This document shows positions 1 to 8,759 of a DNA stretch of 64,000 bases, one piece after another. The stretch is from the NCBI RefSeq assembly GCF_007856155.1, contig NZ_CP042266.1:3844001-3908000 (forward strand), written 5' to 3'. Both the position numbers and the translations under genes were made by a program. The stretch's first letter is position 1, and every line of letters begins with the position of its first letter. Origin of the DNA: Streptomyces qinzhouensis. Its GTDB lineage: Bacteria > Actinomycetota > Actinomycetes > Streptomycetales > Streptomycetaceae. The notes beneath the pieces were generated by a model. It searched no databases. It saw nothing but the letters and a program-made list of their open reading frames with translations, and had not been told where the DNA came from.

Positions 1-2154
1 CCGACGGTCCTCCCGGCGCGCTTCCCGAATCTGCTGGTCAACGGCTCCGCGGGAATCGCGGTCGGCATGGCGACCAATATCCCGCCGCACAATCTGCGCG
101 AGGTCGCGTCCGGTGCCCAGTGGGCGCTGGAGCACCCCGACGCCACGCACGAGGAGCTGCTCGACGCGCTGATCGAGCGGATCAAGGGCCCGGACTTCCC
201 GACCGGCGCGCTGGTCGTGGGCCGTAAGGGCATCGAGGAGGCGTACCGTACCGGCCGCGGCTCCATCACGATGCGCGCGGTCGTCGAGGTCGAGGAGATC
301 CAGAACCGCCAGTGCCTGGTGGTCACGGAGCTGCCGTACCAGGTCAACCCGGACAACCTCGCGCAGAAGATTGCCGACCTGGTCAAGGACGGCAAGGTCG
401 GCGGGATCGCCGATGTCCGGGACGAGACCTCGTCCCGGACCGGCCAGCGCCTGGTCATCGTCCTCAAGCGGGACGCGGTCGCCAAGGTCGTCCTCAACAA
501 CCTCTACAAGCACACCGACCTCCAGACCAACTTCGGCGCGAACATGCTGGCGCTGGTCGACGGTGTGCCGCGGACTCTCTCCCTGGACGCGTTCATCCGG
601 CACTGGGTGACCCACCAGATCGAGGTCATCGTTCGGCGGACCCGCTTCCGGCTGCGCAAGGCGGAGGAGCGGGCGCATATCCTGCGCGGTCTGCTCAAGG
701 CGCTGGACGCGATCGACGAGGTCATCGCGCTGATCCGGCGCAGCGACACCGTCGAGATCGCGCGCGGCGGCCTGATGGACCTGCTGGCGATCGACGAGCT
801 CCAGGCGAACGCGATCCTGGAGATGCAGCTGCGCCGGCTGGCGGCCCTGGAGCGACAGAAGATCGTCCAGGAGCACGACGAGCTCCAAGCCAAGATCAAC
901 GAGTACAACGGGATCCTGGCCTCGCCCGCCAAGCAGCGGGGGATCGTCAGCGACGAGCTGGCCGTCCTGGTCGACAAGTACGGGGACGACCGGCGCTCGC
1001 AGCTGGTGCCCTTCGACGGTGATATGTCCATCGAGGACCTCATCGCCGAGGAGGACATCGTCGTCACCATCTCGCGCGGCGGCTATGTGAAGCGCACCAA
1101 GACCGACGACTACCGCTCCCAGAAGCGCGGCGGCAAGGGGGTGCGGGGCACGAAGCTGAAGGAGGACGACATCGTCGACCACTTCTTCGTCTCCACCACC
1201 CACCACTGGCTGCTCTTCTTCACCAACAAGGGCCGGGTCTACCGGGCCAAGGCCTATGAGCTGCCGGACGCGGGCCGGGACGCCCGTGGCCAGCATGTCG
1301 CCAATCTGCTGGCCTTCCAGCCGGACGAGCAGATCGCGGAGATCCTCGCCATCCGGGACTACGCGGCCGCCCCGTACCTGGTGCTCGCCACCAAGGGCGG
1401 ACTGGTCAAGAAGACCCCGCTGAAGGACTACGACTCGCCGCGCTCCGGCGGTGTCATCGCGATCAACCTCCGGGAGACCGAGGACGGGAGCGACGACGAG
1501 CTGATCGGTGCCGAGCTGCTGTCCGCCGAGGACGATCTGCTGCTGATCAGCAAGAAGGCGCAGTCGATCCGGTTCACCGCGACGGACGAGGCGCTGCGGC
1601 CGATGGGCCGGGCCACCTCGGGCGTCAAGGGGATGAGTTTCCGCGAGGGCGACGAGCTGCTCTCGATGAATGTCGTCCGGCCGGGTACGTTCGTCTTTAC
1701 CGCCACCGACGGCGGGTACGCGAAGCGGACCGCGGTCGACGAGTACCGCGTCCAGGGTCGCGGTGGCCTCGGTATCAAGGCCGCCAAGATCGTGGAGGAC
1801 CGCGGATCGCTCGTGGGCGCGCTGGTGGTCGAGGAAACCGACGAGATTCTGGCCATCACCCTCGGCGGTGGTGTGATTCGTACGCGAGTCAATGAAGTCA
1901 GGGAGACCGGCCGTGACACCATGGGTGTCCAGTTGATCAACCTGGGCAAGCGCGATGCCGTCGTCGGGATCGCACGCAACGCCGAGGCCGGTCGGGAGGC
2001 CGAGGAAGTCGACGGAACCGAAGTCGGCGCCGACGGAACCGAATCGACCCCGGTGACCTCTGAAGAGGTCAGGGGGATTGGTGTGGCCGGTGCTGGACCG
2101 GCCGAGGCGGCCGCCGAGGGCATTGAGCCCTTGGCCGGGGAGCACGAGGAGTAA
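1..2154 (+). CDS. gyrA: DNA gyrase subunit A, 3' part (truncated at left window edge)
   Basis: The reading frame is open from base 1 and gives 717 residues of GyrA, the DNA breakage-reunion and wrapping subunit of gyrase, which works as A2B2 with GyrB to introduce negative supercoils. The visible part starts in the breakage-reunion domain after the catalytic tyrosine, which lies outside the window. It then covers the long coiled-coil arm and the C-terminal beta-pinwheel. The GyrA box, read here as QKRGGKG, begins at about visible residue 374 and identifies gyrase rather than ParC. The C-terminal tail is acidic. A DUF3566 gene starts five bases after the stop, as in other Streptomyces. Family assignment is essentially certain. 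Confidence 0.98.
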   Translation, partial: PTVLPARFPNLLVNGSAGIAVGMATNIPPHNLREVASGAQWALEHPDATHEELLDALIERIKGPDFPTGALVVGRKGIEEAYRTGRGSITMRAVVEVEEIQNRQCLVVTELPYQVNPDNLAQKIADLVKDGKVGGIADVRDETSSRTGQRLVIVLKRDAVAKVVLNNLYKHTDLQTNFGANMLALVDGVPRTLSLDAFIRHWVTHQIEVIVRRTRFRLRKAEERAHILRGLLKALDAIDEVIALIRRSDTVEIARGGLMDLLAIDELQANAILEMQLRRLAALERQKIVQEHDELQAKINEYNGILASPAKQRGIVSDELAVLVDKYGDDRRSQLVPFDGDMSIEDLIAEEDIVVTISRGGYVKRTKTDDYRSQKRGGKGVRGTKLKEDDIVDHFFVSTTHHWLLFFTNKGRVYRAKAYELPDAGRDARGQHVANLLAFQPDEQIAEILAIRDYAAAPYLVLATKGGLVKKTPLKDYDSPRSGGVIAINLRETEDGSDDELIGAELLSAEDDLLLISKKAQSIRFTATDEALRPMGRATSGVKGMSFREGDELLSMNVVRPGTFVFTATDGGYAKRTAVDEYRVQGRGGLGIKAAKIVEDRGSLVGALVVEETDEILAITLGGGVIRTRVNEVRETGRDTMGVQLINLGKRDAVVGIARNAEAGREAEEVDGTEVGADGTESTPVTSEEVRGIGVAGAGPAEAAAEGIEPLAGEHEE

Positions 2155-2158
2155 GCGC

Positions 2159-2797
2159 GTGAGTGGAGCCACGGGAGCCGGACCGGCTGCTGCCGGAGCT
2201 GCGAAAGCTGCGAAGTCGAACGGTCCCCGTGGCTCTGCCACGGACTCCCAGGGGGTTTCGGTGACAGAGGCTGCGGACAGGTCGTCCCCGGTGTTCGACG
2301 GCAAGCGCCCGGCGGCGCAGGCCCCTGCGGGCCCGTACCACCCGCCGCAGGCGTACCGGACGCCGGAGGACGGTGACGTCCAGTCGGGGGTCAGGATGCC
2401 GCGTACGGGTGCCCGGACGACCCCGCGGACGCGCAAGGCGCGGCTGCGGGTGGCGAAGGCGGATCCGTGGTCGGTGATGAAGGTGAGCTTCCTGCTCTCC
2501 ATCGCGCTGGGCATCTGCACGGTCGTCGCCGCTGCGGTGCTGTGGATGGTCATGGACGCGATGGGCGTCTTCTCGACCGTCGGCGGCACCATCAGCGAGG
2601 CCACCGGCTCCAACGAGAGCAACGGCTTCGATCTCCAGGCGTTCCTGTCGCTGCCGCGGGTGCTGATCTTCACTTCGGTGATCGCGGTGATCGACGTGGT
2701 CCTGGCGACGGCGCTGGCCACCCTGGGCGCGTTCATCTACAACCTCTCCGCGGGCTTCGTGGGCGGCGTCGAGCTGACCCTGGCGGAGGACGAGTAG
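2159..2797 (+). CDS. DUF3566 membrane protein downstream of gyrA
   Basis: This 212-residue protein has a disordered Ala/Pro/Arg-rich first half (about 1-95), a basic patch, and then a DUF3566 domain with two membrane helices at about 110-135 and 165-195. I chose GTG 2159 because it follows the gyrA stop by four bases; a longer frame from 2078 would overlap gyrA. DUF3566 proteins sit after gyrA across actinobacteria and their function is unknown. The position suggests cotranscription with gyrA. The helices imply a small inner-membrane protein. Identification of the family is confident; no role is claimed. Confidence 0.88.
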   Translation: MSGATGAGPAAAGAAKAAKSNGPRGSATDSQGVSVTEAADRSSPVFDGKRPAAQAPAGPYHPPQAYRTPEDGDVQSGVRMPRTGARTTPRTRKARLRVAKADPWSVMKVSFLLSIALGICTVVAAAVLWMVMDAMGVFSTVGGTISEATGSNESNGFDLQAFLSLPRVLIFTSVIAVIDVVLATALATLGAFIYNLSAGFVGGVELTLAEDE

Positions 2798-3248
2798 TCC
2801 CCTTTCCATCCCGCCGCCCCGCTTCCCCGCCGCCGTGCGGGGGGTGCGGGACGGCTCAGGTCCGGTCTCCCGGGCCGTCTTCCGGGCACGGGTCCGGGCC
2901 GCTCGCCGCGGCTCCGGGGTTCGTGCCCGGTCCTCTGTCCGGACCTGGACCCGGACCCGGACCCGGACCTGGGCCTGGGCCGGTCCGGTGCCTGGTCCTG
3001 CGCCGGTCCTCTGTCCGGACCTGTGTCCGGTCTCACTCCGGGCGCGGTGGCCGCGGCCGGCCAAAGGAGTGCCGGCGGGCATCCGCTCGGTGGGTACGGG
3101 CCGTTCGGGGCGGCCGCCGGGGCGGCGGGGCGGCTCGCGGCCGCCCCCTCCGGTCCCGGTGTACGGCCCCGGGCCGGGGCGGCGGGATACGGATTTGGGA
3201 GCTGCGCCGGAGGTGCGCTAATCTTCAGAGGTCAGCGCGTAGCGCGGC
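2798..3248. other. GC-rich intergenic spacer with short direct repeats
   Basis: About 450 bases without a credible gene. It holds GGACCC-type hexamer repeats at 2941-2980 and a perfect 21-bp direct repeat at 2927-2947 and 3003-3023. Apparent reading frames here translate to low-complexity Arg/Pro/Gly strings and are rejected. A promoter for tRNA-Ile is expected just upstream of 3249 but I cannot pin one down. Confidence 0.6.
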
Positions 3249-3322
3249 GGGGCTATAGCTCAGTTGGTTAGAGCGCATCCCTGATAAGGATGAGGCCACA
3301 GGTTCAAATCCTGTTAGCCCCA
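3249..3322 (+). tRNA. tRNA-Ile (anticodon GAT)
   Basis: The cloverleaf folds completely. The acceptor arm is GGGGCTA with TAGCCCC, the D-arm begins GCTCAGTTGG, the anticodon loop CTGATAA has GAT at 3283-3285, and the T-arm is ACAGG-TTCAAAT-CCTGT. The discriminator base is A3322 and CCA is not encoded. It decodes ATC and ATT. A strong hairpin follows at 3331. Confidence 0.97.
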
Positions 3323-3330
3323 CATTGTGG

Positions 3331-3360
3331 AACCCCCGGGTGATATCGCCCGGGGGTTTT
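3331..3360 (+). terminator. Intrinsic terminator after tRNA-Ile
   Basis: A GC-rich inverted repeat (CCCCCGGG paired with CCCGGGGG, 8-base loop TGATATCG) is followed directly by TTTT, nine bases after the tRNA. It also lies beyond the 3' end of the minus-strand DoxX gene. Confidence 0.8.
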
Positions 3361-3408
3361 CGCGTTCCGGTGTGCCTTCGGTCCGCGCCGGGTGATGCTC
3401 GGACGCGG

Positions 3409-3858
3409 TCAGAGGAAGAGGCCGAGCGTCTCGTCGAGGGACCAGGTCTGCCAGCCCATGCCGAACAGGGTGACGACGGCGATCAGGGCCATCATCAGGT
3501 TCTGCCCCTGTTCCGCCCAGTCGTGGATCATCAGCACGAGGTAGATCAGGCTGAGGAGGAGCCCGCAGACGAGGGCGACCGGGGTGAGGAAGCCGAGGAT
3601 CAGACCCAGGCCGAGGGCCAGCTCGGCATAGGCGACGAGGTACGCCATCAGCCGCGGGCGCGGGCGGACCACGGTGTCGAAGCCGGTTCGGACGAGGGGC
3701 CAGCGGTGCTTCTCGGCGATACCGCCGGCCCAGGCGATGCCACCGCCCTTGAACCACTCCTTCTTGTCCTTGTGGCGCCAGCTCTCCAGCCACCACAGGC
3801 CGAGCCCGATCCGGAGTACGGCGAACCATTCGGCCCCGCTGAGCCAGGTCGTCTGCAC
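3409..3858 (-). CDS. DoxX-family integral membrane protein
   Basis: This 149-residue protein starts at GTG 3858, preceded by an AGGAAGGGG ribosome site. It has about four membrane helices and the DoxX pattern: an N-terminal W-x-x-GLGLWWLES stretch, a second helix rich in LGLGLILGFLTPVA, and a C-terminal HDWAEQGQNLMM segment. DoxX-like proteins are small quinone-associated or redox-linked membrane proteins, and the substrate here is unknown. It is divergent from the amidohydrolase gene at 4048. A 15-bp palindrome at 3920-3934 lies about 60 bases upstream and a second copy sits before the amidohydrolase, so the two genes are probably repressed by one TetR-type regulator. Confidence 0.82.
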   Translation of the reverse strand: MQTTWLSGAEWFAVLRIGLGLWWLESWRHKDKKEWFKGGGIAWAGGIAEKHRWPLVRTGFDTVVRPRPRLMAYLVAYAELALGLGLILGFLTPVALVCGLLLSLIYLVLMIHDWAEQGQNLMMALIAVVTLFGMGWQTWSLDETLGLFL

Positions 3859-3919
3859 GGCGGCCCCTTCCTGGTCGTGTCCGATGAGCCGTATCCCGGC
3901 GTATCCGATGAGCTTTATC

Positions 3920-3934
3920 TGATGGGTCGTCAGT
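3920..3934. promoter_or_regulatory. TetR-type operator candidate, copy 1
   Basis: CTGATGGGTCGTCAG is an imperfect palindrome (CTGAYG, 3-base spacer, CGTCAG). It is identical over 15 bases to the copy at 4018 and close to the one at 35922. It lies about 60 bases upstream of the DoxX start. Confidence 0.6.
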
Positions 3935-4017
3935 TCAGCGGATCCGGCGGGCGGGCGCAAGGGGTGGGGCGGGCGCTTGCTCTCGTCGGGGCCGGGTCGT
4001 AGCCTGGCAATCCAGAT

Positions 4018-4032
4018 CTGATGGGTCGTCAG
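4018..4032. promoter_or_regulatory. TetR-type operator candidate, copy 2
   Basis: CTGATGGGTCGTCAG is extended by AT on each side to a 19-base dyad at 4016-4034. It ends 15 bases before the chosen GTG start of the amidohydrolase gene, over its expected promoter or 5' end. An ATG at 4021 lies inside this operator, so I do not use it as the start. Confidence 0.65.
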
Positions 4033-4047
4033 ATAGGGAGTGATCGT

Positions 4048-5328
4048 GTGGTCGGCACGGAGCAGGAGCACGGCGGCAGGGACCTTCCCCGGGTCATCAG
4101 CGTGGACGACCACGTGATCGAGCCGGCGCATCTTTTCGAGACCTGGCTGCCGGCCAAGTACCGGGACCGGGGGCCCAAGCCGTTCACCGCGGGTATCGGG
4201 GAGCTGGCGTACGTGGGCGGGAAGTACCGCTTCACCACGGATCCGGACGGTCAGCGGACCGATTGGTGGCGGTACGAGGACGAGATCTTCCCGTACAAGC
4301 GGATCATCGCCGCCGTCGGCTTCTCGCGCGACGAGATGACCCTCGACGGAATCACCCGCGACGAGATGCGCCGCGGCTGCTGGGATCCGAAGGCCCGGCT
4401 GGCGGATATGGACCTCAATCATGTCGAGGCCTCGCTCTGCTTCCCCACCTTCCCCCGCTTCTGTGGACAGACCTTCGCCGAGGCCCGGGACAAGGAGGTG
4501 GCCCTGGCCTGTGTGCGCGCGTACAACGACTGGATGGTGGAGGAGTGGTGCGGTGACAGCGGCGGGCGGCTGATCCCGCTCTGTCTGATCCCGCTGTGGG
4601 ATGTGGGGCTCGCGGTCGCCGAGATCCGGCGGAACGCGGCGCGCGGGGTGCGGGCGATGACCTTCTCGGAAATCCCTACCTATCTGGGATTGCCGTCGAT
4701 CCACTCCGGGTACTGGGACCCCTTCTTCGCGGTCTGTGAGGAGACCGGGACGGTGGTGAACATGCACATCGGGTCCTCGTCGCAGATGCCGGCCGCCTCG
4801 CCGGACGCGCCGCCCGCCGTACAGGCCGCGCTGAGCTTCAACAACGCGATGGCGTCGATGATGGACTTCCTCTTCAGCGGGGTGCTGGTGCGGTTCCCCA
4901 GGCTGAAGCTGGCGTACAGCGAGGGACAGATGGGGTGGATCCCGTACGCGCTGGAGCGTGCCGACGACGTATGGGAGGAGCACCGGGCCTGGGGCGGGGT
5001 GCGGGATCTGATACCCGAGCCTCCGTCCACGTACTACTACCGGCAGATCTTCTGCTGCTTCTTCCGGGACCGGCACGGTATCGAGGCCATCGAGAGGGTG
5101 GGCGTGGACAACGCGACCTTCGAGACGGACTATCCGCACGTCGACTCCACCTGGCCGCATACGAAGCAGGTGGCGGCGGAGCACGTGGGCGGGCTGTCGG
5201 AGGAGGTGGCGTACAAGCTGCTGCGCGGCAACGCGATCCGGATGCTCGACCTGCCTTTCGACCGCGACCGTGACCGGGGCCGAACCCTGGATCCGGGCCG
5301 GGACGGAGCGCGGGGCGCCGCTGCCTGA
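4048..5328 (+). CDS. Amidohydrolase-2 family (ACMSD-like) metal-dependent hydrolase
   Basis: This 426-residue protein starts at GTG 4048, seven bases after AGGGAG. The N-terminus carries the amidohydrolase-2 signature ISVDDHVIEPAHLFETWLP, where the first metal-binding motif is usually D-x-H or D-x-D. NMHIGSSSQ in the middle supplies a conserved His, and ETDYPHVDSTWP near the C-terminus holds the catalytic Asp. The family includes 2-amino-3-carboxymuconate semialdehyde decarboxylase and many uncharacterised hydrolases or decarboxylases in aromatic and lipid catabolism. The substrate is unknown. The shared palindrome with DoxX and with the acyl-CoA dehydrogenase at 34707 suggests a common catabolic regulon. 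Confidence 0.85.
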   Translation: MVGTEQEHGGRDLPRVISVDDHVIEPAHLFETWLPAKYRDRGPKPFTAGIGELAYVGGKYRFTTDPDGQRTDWWRYEDEIFPYKRIIAAVGFSRDEMTLDGITRDEMRRGCWDPKARLADMDLNHVEASLCFPTFPRFCGQTFAEARDKEVALACVRAYNDWMVEEWCGDSGGRLIPLCLIPLWDVGLAVAEIRRNAARGVRAMTFSEIPTYLGLPSIHSGYWDPFFAVCEETGTVVNMHIGSSSQMPAASPDAPPAVQAALSFNNAMASMMDFLFSGVLVRFPRLKLAYSEGQMGWIPYALERADDVWEEHRAWGGVRDLIPEPPSTYYYRQIFCCFFRDRHGIEAIERVGVDNATFETDYPHVDSTWPHTKQVAAEHVGGLSEEVAYKLLRGNAIRMLDLPFDRDRDRGRTLDPGRDGARGAAA

Positions 5329-5433
5329 GGAGGTCCGGGCAACCGCTGCCGGCCGGCCGGACGGGCCGGGCGGGGGAGATCGAACGGATGGCCGTGGGCG
5401 GTGCGGGCCGCCGGGACAAGGGGTACACAGGTC

Positions 5434-5462
5434 ACCGATCGATATCGGTCGGTGTGTATAGT
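5434..5462 (+). promoter_or_regulatory. Possible promoter with overlapping dyad before the DLW-39 gene
   Basis: A TATAGT -10-like hexamer at 5457-5462 precedes the micro-gene by about 45 bases. The upstream dyad ACCGA-N6-TCGGT (5434-5449) overlaps the place of the -35 box. No good -35 match is visible. Confidence 0.35.
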
Positions 5463-5508
5463 CGGGCGCCAGAAGTCCTCATACGTCAAGGAAAGACGAG
5501 GTCGCGCG

Positions 5509-5643
5509 GTGAAGAAGCTTCTCCTGGTCGCACTGGCCGCCATCGGCGGGCTCCTCGTGTACCGCCAGATCCAGGCGGACCGCGCCGAGCAGGATCTGTG
5601 GACGGAGGCGACCGACTCCGTGCCCGCAGGCTCCGGTGTGTGA
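5509..5643 (+). CDS. DLW-39 family micro-protein
   Basis: A 44-residue protein starting at GTG 5509 behind GACGAGG (seven-base spacing). It has a lysine-rich start (KKLLLVALAA), one membrane helix of about 15 residues, and then RAEQDLWTEATD, which contains the DLW motif that names this conserved actinobacterial family. No function is established. The single helix suggests a membrane micro-protein with a short acidic exposed tail. It stands alone between the amidohydrolase and a terminator, so it is probably monocistronic. Ordinary gene callers often miss it because of its size. Confidence 0.85.
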   Translation: MKKLLLVALAAIGGLLVYRQIQADRAEQDLWTEATDSVPAGSGV

Positions 5644-5675
5644 GACCCAGCGCTCGTAGTCATCCGACTCGGCAA

Positions 5676-5710
5676 GGCCCCGGTCGTCGCTCGACGCGAC
5701 CGGGGCTTTG
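5676..5710 (+). terminator. Intrinsic terminator after the DLW-39 gene
   Basis: GCCCCGGTCG and its complement CGACCGGGGC form a strong hairpin followed by TTT, about 30 bases after the stop codon. It also faces the 3' end of the minus-strand kinase gene. Confidence 0.75.
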
Positions 5711-5774
5711 TGCTGTCCGGAGACGGTACGGGTGGGGGCCGGGCGGTCCGGAACGGCCGGGGCCTCGGGCGGTA

Positions 5775-7460
5775 TCAGGACCGGGCGAGGGCCCAGAAGC
5801 CGACGGCGTAGCAGACCAGGGCCAGGGCGAGCAGGGGGATCGCGAACTTGAGGGGTGGGAGCGCCCGCTTGCGGCGGCGGGCGGCGCGGCGGATTTCGGC
5901 GCGGGAAAGGGGAACCCGTGGGCTCTGAGCGGTGTAGGTACGAGTAGGAGGTGCCTGAGCGGATCCGTACGGCAGCGGGGTCGTCGGAGCGGTCTGCCCG
6001 TGCGGGCGGGGCGGCTCGGGTGCCCGGGTGAAGAGGGGGTGTGAGCCGTGGGCGACGGCGGGCGTGGTGGGGGCGAGAGGGTGCCCGGGAGCGGCCGGGG
6101 GCGGTGCTGCCGGAGCACCCGCCGGCGTGGGCGGTGGCGTGTTCCGTACGGGCAGGGCGGAAGCCGGTGCCGGAGTCGCCCCGGACGGGGTGCCGGGAAT
6201 GGCGCCGGTGCTGCCGATCGGGTGCGGCGGTGGGGTCGGAGGCTGGCTGGGTGGTGCCGGGACCATGGCGCCGGGGGTGCTGCCGATCGGGTGCGGCGGT
6301 GGCGCCGGGGGTACGGGCGGTGGTGCGGGAAGAGCGAAGGGCCGTCCGCCGCCGGCCGGACCGGTGGGGGACGCGGCGCCGGGCGGCACGCCGCCGGGGC
6401 CGGTGCCAGTGATTCCGGTGCCAGTGGTTCCGGTGTGGTGAGAGGCGGGGCCTTCCGCGGCGAAACCGCCGCTGTCGCCCGCGTCGTCGGGGGCTTTCGC
6501 GCCGGCAGGGCCGGAGTGGGTGGGGCTCGCCGTGGGCACCGTGGTGGTTCGGGAGGTTCCGACGGCGGGGGGAGGAGGCCCCTCGGGGCCGTCGGGGCCG
6601 AAACCTTCCGGAAGCCGCTCCAGTTGGTCGAAGATTTCGACCGGCTCGTCGTCGGGACCGGGCTCAGGGAGGGCCTCGATCGCCGCGAGAAGTGCCTTGC
6701 GCGCCCCGGCCGCGGACTTGAAGCGGTCCTCCGGATCGGGCTGCAGCAGCCCGGCCAGTACCTGCCACAGGGGCTCCGCGATCCCGAGCGGGGCGCCCGG
6801 GGTGCCGTGTTCGATGAAGTGCTCGACCAGGGCGTCCGCGTCGGGCTTCTGCCCCTGGAGGAGATAGAGGCCGACCAGTCCGACGGCGAAGAGGTCCGCG
6901 GGGAAGTCGGGCTCCGCGCCGGTCATCTGCTCGGGCGCGAAGTAGCCCGGAGTGCCCACCACATAGTTGGTCTCGGTCAGCCGTGGTTCGCCCTTGCGCA
7001 TGGCGATACCGAAGTCGGAGAGCCGCAGATGGGGACGGCCCGTGCCGGTGGCCTCCATCAGGATGTTCGCGGGCTTGATGTCCCGGTGGACCACGCCTTC
7101 CGCATGGACCGCGGAGAGTCCGGCGAGCAACTGGTCGAGCAGGGTGCAGACATAGCGTGGCGGCAGCGGTCCGTAGTCGCCGATCACATGTGCCAGCGAG
7201 CCGCCGCCCACCAGGTCCATGGTGAACAGGACCTTGTCGTCGTCCGCCGCCCAGCTGGCGGGGGCCAGGACATGGGGGTGGTCGATTCTCATGGCCTGCT
7301 CGCGGACGAACCGCAGCAGGGTATGGGCGTCGCTCTGCTGGAGCACCTTGGCCGCGACATACCGGCGGCGCCGGTGGTCCCAGGCACGCCAGACCGCGCC
7401 GACACCCCCGTGCCCGACCGGATCGATCAGCTCGTACCGAGCGGCGAAGACCTCACCCAT
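5775..7460 (-). CDS. Membrane-anchored Ser/Thr protein kinase with Pro-rich linker
   Basis: This 561-residue Hanks-type kinase phosphorylates Ser/Thr of unknown targets. The kinase domain spans about 9-262: P-loop GHGGVG at 16-21, catalytic Lys38, HRDIKPANIL from 125 and DFG at 149-151. A long Pro/Gly/Thr linker (about 290-525) contains two near-repeats of a PPPHPIGST-type motif. A single C-terminal helix at about 538-558 has almost nothing outside it, unlike PknB, whose sensor domain is extracellular. An HTH-protein gene lies 106 bases upstream on the same strand. A similar kinase/HTH pair lies near tRNA-Ala in S. coelicolor. Partners and signal are not visible. Confidence 0.92.
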   Translation of the reverse strand: MGEVFAARYELIDPVGHGGVGAVWRAWDHRRRRYVAAKVLQQSDAHTLLRFVREQAMRIDHPHVLAPASWAADDDKVLFTMDLVGGGSLAHVIGDYGPLPPRYVCTLLDQLLAGLSAVHAEGVVHRDIKPANILMEATGTGRPHLRLSDFGIAMRKGEPRLTETNYVVGTPGYFAPEQMTGAEPDFPADLFAVGLVGLYLLQGQKPDADALVEHFIEHGTPGAPLGIAEPLWQVLAGLLQPDPEDRFKSAAGARKALLAAIEALPEPGPDDEPVEIFDQLERLPEGFGPDGPEGPPPPAVGTSRTTTVPTASPTHSGPAGAKAPDDAGDSGGFAAEGPASHHTGTTGTGITGTGPGGVPPGAASPTGPAGGGRPFALPAPPPVPPAPPPHPIGSTPGAMVPAPPSQPPTPPPHPIGSTGAIPGTPSGATPAPASALPVRNTPPPTPAGAPAAPPPAAPGHPLAPTTPAVAHGSHPLFTRAPEPPRPHGQTAPTTPLPYGSAQAPPTRTYTAQSPRVPLSRAEIRRAARRRKRALPPLKFAIPLLALALVCYAVGFWALARS

Positions 7461-7566
7461 GGCGCTGTGCCCGCTCCTCGTTCCCTCGTGAGGCGCCTGC
7501 CCCGCCTCGCTGCTGCCCCACGGCCGCTCCCGGGAGCCGCGGGATCCGCCGTAACCCCGCGGGCGG

Positions 7567-8115
7567 TCAGCTCTGGTGCGACTCGTAGTGGGCGACGGCG
7601 TCCGCCGTGCGTCCGGCTCCGTACACCCGGAGGAACTCTGCCAGCTCGGGGTGGGTGGGGGCGAGGGAATCCGCGGCGTCGATGATGTCTCCGGCGGCGG
7701 CCACCGAGCGCAGCAGCGACTGGATCTCCCGCACCACCCGGCGTACGGTCGGCGCGCCCGAACTGGTCGTGGTCTGTCCGGTGCCGGTCAGAACGGATCC
7801 CCCCTGGGACTTCTTGATCTCTTCCATGCGGTCGGCCGCTTCGACGGCGCTGACGCTGCCGTCCGCGACCTGGCTCGCCAACTCCTGGAGCGCCTGCACC
7901 CGCTGGACCACGGCAGGGTTGCCGATCTTGGCCCGCTGGCCGCTCATCAGCTGGGAGAGCATCGGCGCCGACAGCCCGAGCACGGCCGCGAGCCGGGCCT
8001 GATTCAGCCCCAGATCGTCGATGAGCCTGCGGAAGAGCGCCCCGAGCGGCTCCCCGTACCAGTTCCGCTGCAGCTCCCTGGCTCTTGCGGTCGTCTCTTG
8101 CTGAGCGGCGTCCAT
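7567..8115 (-). CDS. Helix-turn-helix DNA-binding protein
   Basis: A 182-residue protein with an XRE-like helix-turn-helix at about 35-62 (LNQARLAAVLGLSAPMLSQL, recognition helix at the end). This is followed by a Gln/Ala/Glu helical stretch, a Thr/Gly-rich linker and a C-terminal helical region ending GAGRTADAVAHYE. It precedes the Ser/Thr kinase gene on the same strand by 106 bases, so the two may share a transcript and the kinase might modify it; that is inference. The target sites are unknown. tRNA-Ala follows on the opposite strand 180 bases away. Confidence 0.85.
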   Translation of the reverse strand: MDAAQQETTARARELQRNWYGEPLGALFRRLIDDLGLNQARLAAVLGLSAPMLSQLMSGQRAKIGNPAVVQRVQALQELASQVADGSVSAVEAADRMEEIKKSQGGSVLTGTGQTTTSSGAPTVRRVVREIQSLLRSVAAAGDIIDAADSLAPTHPELAEFLRVYGAGRTADAVAHYESHQS

Positions 8116-8295
8116 GTGCGTCTCCCCATCGCTTCCCCGAGGCGCGCTTCACTGCTGCGAACCACGCCGTGCATCTTACGGAGAGTGGTCGTTTACCGGG
8201 AGTCCCAATCCCTTTGCGGGATGACCGCGGATACCCGGTATTCTGGTGCCCGGCGACGGCCCGGATCTCTGATCCGATGCTGCGCTTCCCCACCC

Positions 8296-8368
8296 GGGGC
8301 CTTAGCTCAGTTGGTAGAGCGCTGTCTTTGCATGGCAGATGTCAGGGGTTCGACTCCCCTAGGCTCCA
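8296..8368 (+). tRNA. tRNA-Ala (anticodon TGC)
   Basis: A full cloverleaf: acceptor GGGGCCT with AGGCTCC (one G-T pair), D-arm GCTCAGTTGG, anticodon TGC at 8329-8331 in the loop TTTGCAT, and T-arm CAGGGGTTCGACTCCCCT. The discriminator is A8368; CCA is not encoded. Confidence 0.97.
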
Positions 8369-8374
8369 CTGATG

Positions 8375-8418
8375 AAAGCCTCTCTGAACTGCGGAAACGT
8401 GGTTCAGGGGGGCTTTTT
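8375..8418 (+). terminator. Intrinsic terminator after tRNA-Ala
   Basis: AAGCCTCTCTGAAC pairs with GTTCAGGGGGGCTT (two mismatches), followed by a T run. It begins seven bases after the tRNA. Confidence 0.8.
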
Positions 8419-8759
8419 CGGTGTTGGCGGGTCAACACCGTGGGTGCGCCGGCACCCGGCGGAGTCCATCCGGCTCCACTCGGCGGGGCCCGAGCGCTTG
8501 CGGACCGCCCTCGCCTACGGCGCGCTCGCCCGGGGCGAGCCGGGCTCCGGGGCTCGGCGGCCTCTGGGCCCGGGCGGAGCGCAGCAACGCGGCAGGACGC
8601 ACGATGTCCGCACTCGGACGCCACCAACCGGAAGGGCGTGAAGTCGCCCGGGCAGCCCTGTAGCGGATGCCGTTGTCGCGGGGACGCGGCAGGGTGGCGA
8701 AGAGCAGGTTTCCTACGCCTTCCCGCGCGGAGCTGCGGCCGCGCAGACAAGGACTGGTC
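8419..8759. other. Unassigned GC-rich block between tRNA-Ala and a lipoprotein gene
   Basis: About 340 bases without a supportable gene. Open frames on both strands translate to Arg/Pro/Gly-rich strings with no domain. The minus-strand frame runs on through the tRNA and is rejected. The position directly 3' of a tRNA is where mobile elements tend to insert, so a decayed element or dispersed repeat is possible, but no attachment-site duplicate of the tRNA end is visible in the window. Confidence 0.4.

Noticed and set aside
2835..3221. Plus-strand frame in the spacer before tRNA-Ile
   Set aside because: It is made of Arg/Pro/Trp repeats from hexamer DNA repeats and lacks a ribosome site.
4021..4047. 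ATG 4021 as the amidohydrolase start
   Set aside because: It lies inside the operator palindrome and has no ribosome site; GTG 4048 follows AGGGAG by seven bases.
5434..5453. ACCGATCGATATCGGTCGGT as a PaaR box
   Set aside because: The half-sites match but the spacing differs by two bases from the ACCGNNCGNNCGGT core.
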